Part shown: positions 8,888-14,913 of the stretch, in pieces
Layout: each line of letters begins with the position of its first letter
Numbering within the stretch: the first letter of the stretch is position 1
Source of the DNA: Ectocarpus siliculosus
Taxonomy: Eukaryota; Sar; Phaeophyceae; Ectocarpales; Ectocarpaceae
DNA length: 14,913 nt
Reading direction: 5' to 3'
NCBI GenBank assembly: GCA_000310025.1
Contig: FN649735.1
Span: 49,205-64,117, forward strand
Translations under genes and position numbers: made by a program
The notes under the pieces: model-generated
Databases searched by the model: none
What the model was told of the DNA's origin: nothing
Seen by the model: only the letters and a program-made list of their open reading frames with translations

Positions 8888-9116
8888 GTAAGTCCGAGCC
8901 GGAACTGTTTCAATTTCAGGGAAGAAAACGCCTCCAATTTTTCATTGCGACAAAAAAAGGTGTTTGCTAAACTATTTTCTACTGCGTACACGTCCGTCAT
9001 CAGCGATCATCATCGTGACTATCAGCACGTTATCGAGTTGCCGGTTCCTTTCGCCGCTGTTGCGTTATCTTTATCATTCCTTCTACGCGCCATACCCTGC
9101 CTCTCCTGCGTTCCAG

Positions 9117-9175
9117 AGCGTGCTACAATGTTACGGCGCCAAAGATCTCTCAAGCCGCCGCTCTTCGCCATAGAG
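9117..9175 (+). CDS. candidate internal exon
   Basis: A strong pyrimidine tract (CATACCCTGCCTCTCCTGCG) precedes the acceptor TTCCAG ending at 9116, and GAG|GTAAGT is a perfect donor at 9176. Two readings work. Following 8887, frame 1 (ACYNVTAPKISQAAALRHR) leads in phase to an acceptor at 9306. Alternatively frame 2, containing ATG 9128 (MLRRQRSLKPPLFAIE), leads in phase to an acceptor at 9356 and could be a translation start. Confidence 0.45.
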
Positions 9176-9306
9176 GTAAGTCATGCGCTCGCGGGGCGAT
9201 TTCATCTTGCCTTCGCTGAGTGGGATTCCGTTTCCTTTGACAGCATGCAGGATTCATCAGGTAAGGTATTTCAGCGCTTTCAGAACGTTGCTCTTGGTAC
9301 TTTTAG

Positions 9307-10375
9307 CGTATGTTTTTCCGAGCTACCCTTGCCTGCGCGTACCGATGATGACGCAGATAATGAAGGCTGTAGCCGAAGCCGGCCTTGTGCCAGACCTCGA
9401 CATGTTCGTGGCGGCAGCGGAGGCGCGCTCGAGCGCCGGAGACGACGCGGGAGCGTTGCATTATCTACGACCAGGCGGACAAGCTCGTATCGCTACGAGG
9501 AAACAACTCGCGTGGGCTGGGTCCCCCGCAGTCGCAAGGAGAGGTGGGGGACGAAAACGATCAACAGCCGGACGATGATGGTGATGATGATGGAGGTGGC
9601 GCAGGTAGAGCGGCGAAACGTCGCTTTTTTCAACAGCAGCGGTAGAGCGTCGTCAGCCGCGAGCGAGCGCGCTTCGCGCCAAGAATGTCGAGGTGGAAAC
9701 GCGAAGACCGGTCACGGGCCTCCTCCCGCTCCCGGGTGTGCCATGGGGAGGCACGCAGCAACCGCGCGCCCCGGAGGGAAGGAGGTAGATGCCAATGCCA
9801 AGGGCGCCGAGCTAGAGCAAGAAACGCTCTCGATTCTGGACCCAAGCAGCGGCAAGCGGCCTCACGACGTGGTAGATGCGATGGGCGACGAGCTAATCGA
9901 GCAAGAAGAGCTCTCAGTGCTTGATGCGGGCAGCGGCCACATCATGCGTGGTAGCAATGAGCAGCACGCGCCTAGCCAGGACAAGAATAGCGGCGTTCTC
10001 GAGCCAAGCCTGGGACCCCCGGCAGGAGGCGTCGCCACGCGGAGCGATCGACACACGGAGGCTGGTGGTGGGATAGGCAATGTGGCCGAGCACAAGCAAG
10101 GCCTGGGACGACTGTGCGGGGCGGTGTGGCGCTCGCTGGGGCAGCATCAGACGGAGAGAGCCTACCAGCTGGCCCTCTGCATGGAGCTCGTGAGACGGGG
10201 GGTCACCGTGCACAACGAGGCGGAGATTCCGAGCGCGCAGTACAGGGGGGAGTACGTCGGCTGGAGGAGGCTGGACCTTCTGCTGCGCGTGGCGGACGGG
10301 TCGATGGCGGTCATAGAAGTCAAGGCCGTCAAGACGATCATCATGTCCGAAGCCGGCCGCAGAGGCGAGGGCGCT

Positions 10376-10406
<31 letters not shown>

Positions 10407-10792
10407 GCAGCGGTGGTAGCACAAAAAGAGAAAGTAGCAAATACGGGAGACGCTACAGGAACTACCACAATTATAGTCGTCGCCGTAGTAGCGAATACTC
10501 GTACGCTAGCCAAACCAGGCACTACCTGGATGTTTCCGGCATCAGCCACGGTTTTCTGGTCAACTTCTCGCGGGACGCGGGATTCCCACCACCACGTCGC
10601 CACCGGCGAGAGAACGGCAGCCGAGCAGCAGCAGCAGTGTTTCGACAGGAGCCGCTGTTCGGAGCGGCTACTCCTCTAAGCGACGCCCCTCAGCACAGCA
10701 GCAACAGGCCTACTACTAGTAGTAGGTGGCGCCGCGGCGACGATGATGACAATGGCCCCCAGGTGTGGTACTTCTACCGAGAGAATCGGTAG
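9307..10792 (+). CDS. PPR-like motif plus GxxExxY-type PD-(D/E)XK nuclease-fold protein, 3' exon
   Basis: The exon starts at 9307 or 9357 and ends at TAG 10790-10792. First, in frame 3, comes a PPR-like segment (IMKAVAEAGLVPDLDMFVAA, then AEARSSAGDD). Coding signal passes to frame 1 near 9450 (IIYDQADK..., then an Asp-rich run and AKRRFF, NLS-like), and to frame 2 near 9628, which stays open to the stop. Next come acidic repeats (LSILDPSSG, LSVLDAGSG). From 10100 there is a GxxExxY/PDDEXK_3-type domain: TERAYQLAL, then RRLDLLL, VIEVKAV, SQTRHYL and HGFLVNF. The presumed catalytic set E (10154), D (10274), E-x-K (10316-10324) and Q (10511) is intact. The second G of the usual G-x-G-x-x-E is His. 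A 62-residue Ser/Tyr/Arg-rich insert separates E-x-K from Q. The domain call is firm; the 5' structure is uncertain. Nuclease activity is inferred from the fold only. Confidence 0.7.
9818..10020 (+). repeat. degenerate acidic coding repeat
   Basis: Two clear units, ELEQETLSILDPSSG and ELIEQEELSVLDAGSG, start about 84 bp apart, and a weaker third core (SGVLEPSLG) follows. They form a low-complexity acidic linker upstream of the nuclease-fold domain. Confidence 0.6.
10100..10567 (+). other. GxxExxY (PDDEXK_3-like) domain
   Basis: The frame-2 segment follows the family order: GLGRLCGAVWRSLGQHQTERAYQ (shown as seen at 10100-10168), A-L-x-x-E-L-x-x-R-G-V, a Y-x-G-x-x-V-G strand (YRGEYVG), R-x-L-D-L-L-L, I-E-V-K-A-V, Q-x-x-x-Y-L and G-F-L-V-N-F. 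The family is common in bacteria and occurs in some large viruses and eukaryotes; its function is mostly unproven. Here the loop after E-V-K carries poly-Ser and a Tyr/Arg-rich stretch absent from the usual ~120-130-residue form. Confidence 0.82.
10376..10411 (+). repeat. AGC trinucleotide repeat encoding 12 Ser
   Basis: Twelve Ser codons (eleven AGC, one AGT) in the coding frame, inside the loop between E-V-K and Q-T-R-H-Y-L of the nuclease-fold domain. Likely length-polymorphic. Confidence 0.9.
10709..10726. repeat. 18-bp perfect palindrome inside the coding exon
   Basis: CCTACTACTAGTAGTAGG is its own reverse complement. It encodes part of the Ser/Thr/Arg-rich C-terminal tail (PTTSS). It lies between two further small hairpins. 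Confidence 0.85.
10775..10791 (+). repeat. hairpin spanning the stop codon
   Basis: TACCGA, loop GAGAA, TCGGTA: a 6-bp stem whose 3' arm contains the first two bases of the TAG stop. It is short, so it may be chance. Confidence 0.5.
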
Positions 10793-11503
10793 CACCGTGG
10801 GAGGCGGAGATATGGCACCCCCCCGTGGAACGAGTTTGTTTCAAAGCGCGATCGCTCCGCAACCAAGCGCTTGTTATTGTGCCAACACCACGAATGTTCG
10901 TTTTCGAAACATAACTCTTGTCGAGGCCTTTCCGTCGACGTATGTATCGGGCTCTTTCCGCGCCCCCTTGGTTGTGAACCAATCGAGCTTTGACAGTAGT
11001 CGGTCTAGGGGGGGTGGTATCTCTCCGCGCGCCCGTACGGTAGGGAACAAACCATCTCGGACGAACTGTCTGCCCGTGACCAGTGACGTTCTTGTTGTAT
11101 GGACCCGTAAAGCATGGGGGCTTAACGGCGACAATTTTGTGTACAAAGTGCTCCGGCTCGAAGAATGAAGCAGCTTCTTCACAATAGGCTACTACGCTGC
11201 GCGGCATTGTTGTGTAAATACTGTAGTGGATTTCTGAGACTATTGCTGCCGAACATTGTTCTGTTGTTGTGTTAATACTACTATGACGTCATTTTTGGGC
11301 ATCACTATTCTATGCATAAGACGTGATCAACGACAGACGGTGGCGTCCTGGGAGCATTGATTGGATGGGAGCATTCCTGTGTGAAGCAAGAGCAACAATA
11401 GGGTATGCCGGCAACAGCTGCACGGAGGACCAGAAGTTGACGCTAAATAGTAAATGTAGGAGTTTGGCAGGGAATCCAAGCGGCTTGGCGTGTTGCGGGG
11501 GGT
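10793..11503. other. 3' flank of the nuclease-domain gene; no gene seen
   Basis: Contains overlapping open frames on both strands (10743-11168 +, 10716-11207 -) without motifs; they continue the GC-rich bias of the exon. Probably 3' UTR and intergenic. A short AT-rich stretch with TGTAAATACTGTAG at about 11212-11225 could hold a polyadenylation signal, but this is not established. Confidence 0.45.
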
Positions 11504-11746
11504 GTGCGTTCGTTCATGCACTACGTTGCGCAAATAAACGTGTCGGTCCGTCCTTGGTTGAAACAATGTATTCCTGTACAAGTAGAAAACGCGCTGTTGG
11601 CATTCTTTGGGCTAAGACGACGTCAAGTCGAAAGACTATTGTACGAACTTCGCGACAAAAAAAGAGGTATAGTTCTCACTCCTTGCGAGAATCGAACTGG
11701 GAGTCATTCGGCTACAATATGGATCAACCTGTTCACCCTGGCGTAG
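11504..11746 (+). CDS. unassigned coding-like fragment, helix-rich and basic
   Basis: From about 11580 frame 2 reads VENALLAFFGLRRRQVERLL and YELRDKKRGIVLTPCENRTG, an amphipathic helix pair of the kind seen in helix-turn-helix proteins, ending in TAG 11744-11746. A longer overlapping frame (11323-12003, GTG start, 226 codons) is open in frame 1 but is Cys-rich and without pattern. No family is recognised. It could be a relic of a mobile element or chance. Confidence 0.25.
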   Translation: MRSFMHYVAQINVSVRPWLKQCIPVQVENALLAFFGLRRRQVERLLYELRDKKRGIVLTPCENRTGSHSATIWINLFTLA

Positions 11747-12149
11747 ATCACGTAGCAGCTACGGATGACTTATCAGTGCCAAAATGCCAAAATGTCCCCT
11801 ATAAACAAGATCGGTTTGAACTGCTTCGACGTGCACCTCACTGCAGTGCAGTGCCTGCATTACATACATACCTACCTATCTGCTGTCCTCTGTTGGACCG
11901 AGGTTGGTATTGCAAGACTCATTCTCTGTGTCGCTTGCGGTCAGCCCGCCCGGTGTTACGACTAGTATTGGGTATTTATTGTCATCACTTGAAACAAACC
12001 TAGACTAGCTAACCCTCGATCTTTCTGCAGGAATGAATACAGAAGGGGGGTCGTCTTCTCGAGGTTGGTCCCGAGGTTGCCAGTACCATTTAGTGTGTTG
12101 GTGGAGAACCTTGGTGTCGGTGAGCATGATGTAATGTGTAGAATGTACG

Positions 12150-12163
12150 TACAAAGCTTTGTA
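12150..12163. repeat. 14-bp palindrome TACAAAGCTTTGTA
   Basis: A perfect self-complementary sequence just upstream of the inverted repeat 12166-12238. A related palindrome CTTTGTACAAAG occurs at about 8825-8836. Confidence 0.8.
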
Positions 12164-12165
12164 TG

Positions 12166-12238
12166 GAGTGGGCATGCACCAACGTTTCCTTGAAAAAGCC
12201 TGGTGGTCCATCCAACCAAATTGTTGTCATGCCCACTC
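12166..12238. repeat. 11-bp inverted repeat, 51-nt spacer
   Basis: GAGTGGGCATG (12166-12176) and CATGCCCACTC (12228-12238) are exact reverse complements. Could form a stem-loop in RNA or be the trace of a small inverted-repeat element. No flanking target duplication is evident. Confidence 0.7.
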
Positions 12239-12440
12239 TCACAGCATGGGCCTGCTTCTTCTTCGTTGTGCTTGGTTGATTGTGGGGACTTCGTCTTCCA
12301 CGGTCGGTCGGTCGTTCTGTGTGCTGTCTCGCGGGGTTGATTGTCGTTCAACATGCATGCATATATACCTATAATTGTAGGTCGATTTCGTTTTCAGCGT
12401 GGTTCACGGAGGGAGGAACCCCGAAGTCGACATAAAATAG

Positions 12441-12540
12441 TCAATCATCCGACGGCCTAACAAGCATGGGTTCTTGGCGTTCTTTGTCCGCGAGAACGCG
12501 CGCCCTCCCCGAGTCACCGTCCTTCAGGCCTCCACGAAAG
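12441..12540 (-). CDS. candidate last exon of a minus-strand gene
   Basis: On the minus strand an acceptor CTTCTTGTAG precedes an open stretch reading FRGGLKDGDSGRARVLADKE and RQEPMLVRPSDD, with TGA at 12443-12441. Codons are rich in first-position G, and the composition (acidic/basic, polar) fits a C-terminal tail. No family is recognised. It would be convergent with the + strand gene ending at 10792. Confidence 0.28.
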
Positions 12541-13639
12541 CTACAAGAAGTTTTACCACATCCTACATAAAATGAAGGATGTATCCGGATGCTTTTGTTC
12601 TTAGCGCCAACTGGTAGTATCACTGATAACGCAGAGAGTGTTAGGCTTACACAAACTCAGAACAAGCCAAGTCTCCAGTCGGTTTCAATCCACTTAGTGA
12701 AAAGACTTCCACCACATCCCTTTCGACTGAGGTTATACAATACATTGTCTCGAACGGGTAGTGTTTCTGTGAGGTTGTGTTTACTTTCTAAAAAGCGTTG
12801 AACGAGCTATTCACTAAAAAAAGTGGCTTTCGCATGTATGTGTCTTATGTGTTCTCCTCCGGGTGAATCCATTGGTTGGAGATCTGCTGTCCTCCGCTGT
12901 CTTCCCGGAAGGATGGATTTTTTTTTGTGGTGGTGTGTGTGTGCGTGTTGGTTTTGATGTTTCGTGGGGCCTCCGAACGACAAAACCTAAATAGTGGCGC
13001 GCGATGCGCCATGTTGCGTGCACGTGTGCACGTTGCAAACGGGCATACATTTGCCTACCTTGTCCATTGCCGTGTACGAAGGAGGTGAGACACCGTGTTG
13101 GTGGTGGCGCAGTTTTTCGGTGCCCACACAGAGGGGGGGGGGTGACGCATAGTCGTCTTGCATGCCGTATTCGTTACTACTGTAGGCTAATGGCCTCGCG
13201 CACAGGGGGGTGGGAAATCGAGCCCTAACCGTTCACTGCTGCGGAATAAAGGAAAATCTCGTCCTGAAAATACTGCAGTGCCGCCATTACTGCTGTGGTG
13301 ACAATTTTTTTTCTTGGTCAAGAATCGGTTCGTATTCTATGTAAACCTGGCTTCCGCACGTGCGTGCTCGAGCGACACTCATTGCCACAAGCTATCAAAC
13401 GACTTTCTAGCCTCCAATACTACGACGCCGAAGGGACAACCATATTCGGCAAGTAAATTCAAACTCCGCAGTATGCAGGCGTCACGTTGAAATCACCCCC
13501 CCCCGTCTGGGTGCACTCCTGCTGCTTTTTTGTAAGAATCCGTGAGAACGAAACAAAGAAAGGACTCAACGAAAAACAAACGCGAATAACACACACACAC
13601 TACAAAAAAAAAAACAGCACTTCTTGCGCGACAAAGACA
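12541..13639. other. no confident gene; homopolymers and dinucleotide repeats
   Basis: Contains a T8 and GTGGTGGTGTGTGTGTGC patch near 12920-12945, a G10 run at 13133-13142, a C9 run at 13496-13504, an (AC)n patch near 13590 and A11 near 13604. Open frames on both strands are short and patternless. Confidence 0.5.
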
Positions 13640-13791
13640 TCAGGTGCCGCCGATTTCTGATTGGCCGAAATACATGTGCCATTCTTCAAACCCTGAGTTC
13701 AATGCCGGAGTTGTGGCGAGGAGCCCTCGGGCGCCAGCAGCAAGAAAAGCAAGCGACCAATCAGACACTTTCTCGCTCAGCGCTGTTTCTT
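13640..13791 (-). CDS. unassigned coding-like segment (strand uncertain)
   Basis: After a possible acceptor CCATGTAG, the minus strand reads EETALSEKVSDWSLAFLAAG and then ARGLLATTPALNSGFEEWHM, to TGA at 13642-13640, with G-first codons throughout. The + strand is also open across it (13644-13853), so the coding strand is not settled. A W-x-x-A-x-x-A-A-G-A-x-G-L-L segment is loosely like a carrier-type helix, but no motif is complete. Confidence 0.25.
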
Positions 13792-13984
13792 CTACATGGA
13801 CGGTCAAGTCAGTGCCCGCGAAGACACGGTACAGCAGCAAAACAGCTAAATAGCTACTGTATGATACCAAGGTGGGGAAAGGCCAAACAACTAAATTCTC
13901 AGTAACCCACAGTAACGGCGGGCGCCAAGATTTCGTCCAACTACGAAGACTCCCCACGAGGGGCTGACGTGCTAAAGTGGTAGA

Positions 13985-13994
13985 CCCCCCCCCC
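13985..13994. repeat. C10 run followed by A-rich tract
   Basis: Ten C, then A7-G-A7. On the minus strand this is T-rich followed by G10. Confidence 0.9.
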
Positions 13995-14300
13995 AAAAAA
14001 AGAAAAAAACGGTCCAATCGACACACATTGGTGGCGACGAAACGCTTGCCGAAACGGCACGCCAGCGAATCATCACACAAAATGAGCAACAACTCCCCAA
14101 CTTATGGCCTGCCTCCCGTAGTACCGGTACTCTAGTTACAAGAATCGAGGCTTGTGGTCTAACCCAAAACAACAACACAAAGCGGTTCCACAGAGGTTCG
14201 CCAGCCGTAGAGGCAGCGGAGATGAGAATTAGGGCGGCGGCGGAGGCGGGGGGCTCTCCGTCACGTCACTCCCACCTCGCCAACTACCAGCCTCTGCCAT

Positions 14301-14537
14301 TTAAATCACCCCTCGCCATAAACCTTTGCCGTGTTCCTTAAAAAGCGTGTTTCTAAGACTCGAGAGCATGTCTTGAAAATAGCTGGCGCGATAGGAAGAT
14401 TTGGTGCGTGCTCGGACGTGCCGTCCAAATACGAACAATAATTTTAATTTTTGCCCGGAGCTACATAGCAGTTGACGCCTCGACCGAGCGACGGTGACAA
14501 CACCAGCCTGGTCCGCAGCAACACTGTTGATCGCCAC
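14301..14537 (-). CDS. possible exon of a mitochondrial carrier family protein
   Basis: Minus-strand ATG at 14537. The part after an in-frame candidate acceptor (CGCGCCAG, exon from 14382) reads YFQDMLSSLRNTLFKEHGKG and LWRG, then a GTGATT donor-like site and a stop. F/Y-x-x-x-x-x-x-L-R-x-x-x-x-x-E-x-G-x-x-G-L-W-R-G matches the second half of the three-fold carrier repeat (solute exchange across the mitochondrial inner membrane). The P-x-D/E-x-x-K/R signature is not visible, so this is a partial match at best. Neighbouring exons were not found. Confidence 0.3.
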   Translation of the reverse strand: MAINSVAADQAGVVTVARSRRQLLCSSGQKLKLLFVFGRHVRARTKSSYRASYFQDMLSSLRNTLFKEHGKGLWRGVI

Positions 14538-14848
14538 TTTTCGGTGACTCGAAAGTCTTTTTCTTCTTGAAAGAACGAAAGGTGAAGCAAACTTTCCATG
14601 CTAAATCTCAGCCCTACTACCCTCGTACCGACTTGCTGTGTGGAACCAGACTACATAGATGCAGAAAACAGAAGGAAACAAGCGAAAACAAGAACGAATA
14701 AAAAAAAAAAAGCCAACCCTCGAGGTGCAACAACACAACGACAAACCAAATTAGCCCCCACCCCCATCATACATACACCCGAATCCGAATCTCTCTTCTC
14801 CGTTTTGATGTCAGCATCGCACCGCGCCACGCGCTTGTGAAAAGCCTG

Positions 14849-14869
14849 CCCCCCCCCCCCCCCCCCCCC
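14849..14869. repeat. C21 homopolymer
   Basis: Twenty-one consecutive C, followed by A5 and a C/A-only stretch (CCCAACCCACAAACACCACA). It is not an exact telomere repeat. A likely site of sequencing or assembly error. Confidence 0.95.
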
Positions 14870-14913
14870 AAAAACCCAACCCACAAACACCACACCCTAC
14901 AAATTTCCCCCCC

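Larger units (their letters stand above)
11747..12440. other. no confident gene; contains palindromes and short repeats
   Basis: Holds CACTGCAGTGCAGTGCC and a CATA/CCTA tetranucleotide patch (about 11841-11880), the 14-bp palindrome at 12150, the inverted repeat 12166-12238, and CGGTCGGTCGGTCG at about 12300. Open frames (11962-12354 -) show no motif. Confidence 0.5.

Noticed and set aside
8792-9127. The long + frame from 8792 taken as one continuous 666-residue protein
   Set aside because: The first part has no coding-like codon pattern, crosses strong splice sites (donors 8888 and 9176, acceptor 9116), and the better coding signal there lies in other frames. Only the part from about 9628 on is trusted in this frame.
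9914-10603. Minus-strand open frame of 229 codons rich in Ala, Thr and Val
   Set aside because: It is the antisense shadow of the nuclease-domain exon; its Ala runs are the complement of the AGC repeat and no family motif is present.
11675-11765. tRNA-like element on the minus strand (GTTCGATTC near 11690-11700)
   Set aside because: It has a T-loop-like GTTCGATTC, but the T-stem does not pair properly and no matching acceptor 5' arm or anticodon arm is present. Only a 5-bp ACTCC/GGAGT hairpin remains.
11323-12003. 226-codon + strand open frame
   Set aside because: Starts at GTG, is Cys/Ser-rich without pattern, and overlaps a better-looking frame at 11504-11746. Probably a chance open stretch.
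14870-14913. Telomere-like end (CCCAACCCAC...CCCTAC)
   Set aside because: No regular CCCTAAA or CCCTAA unit repeats. It is simple C/A-rich sequence after a homopolymer.

Overview
The window looks like nuclear DNA from an intron-rich eukaryote. Coding exons are short, are bounded by GT...AG sites with pyrimidine-rich 3' ends, and are joined only by splicing. No operon-like layout, ribosome binding sites, tRNA, rRNA or CRISPR were seen. The mix of a PIN-like transporter, Glu/Ser-rich low complexity and long C/G homopolymers suggests a stramenopile, most plausibly a brown alga. That placement is inference and was not tested by any search.

Region 1 (780-5136, + strand): the C-terminal part of an auxin-efflux-carrier (PIN-like, membrane transport protein) gene. 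Six exons (780-889, 1547-1625, 2164-2317, 2685-2832, 3929-4044, 5014-5136) join in phase into 242 codons ending at TGA 5134-5136. They encode the putative fifth membrane helix and the last five helices. The N-terminal half should lie upstream of the window. None of these exons would stand out as a long open reading frame.

Region 2 (5137-7082): probably intergenic or UTR, with only weak ORFs and one short tandem repeat.

Region 3 (about 7083-10792, + strand): a GC-rich coding region, possibly one gene. It has a stretch with three copies of a ~63-residue repeat (7326-8396), several candidate small exons (about 8400-9175), and a long 3' exon (9307/9357-10792). The 3' exon carries a PPR-like helical motif, an acidic/NLS-like linker and a C-terminal GxxExxY-type PD-(D/E)XK nuclease-fold domain (10100-10567) with its key residues intact. 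At about four points the coding signal moves between frames, three of them in or next to short homopolymers. Either the gene is decaying or the assembly has indels.

Region 4 (10793-14913): mostly without confident genes. There are weak coding candidates: a + strand fragment at 11504-11746, and minus-strand fragments at 12441-12540, 13640-13791 and 14301-14537. The last resembles part of a mitochondrial carrier repeat. The region also has palindromes, an inverted repeat and long poly-C/poly-G runs, including C21 near the end.
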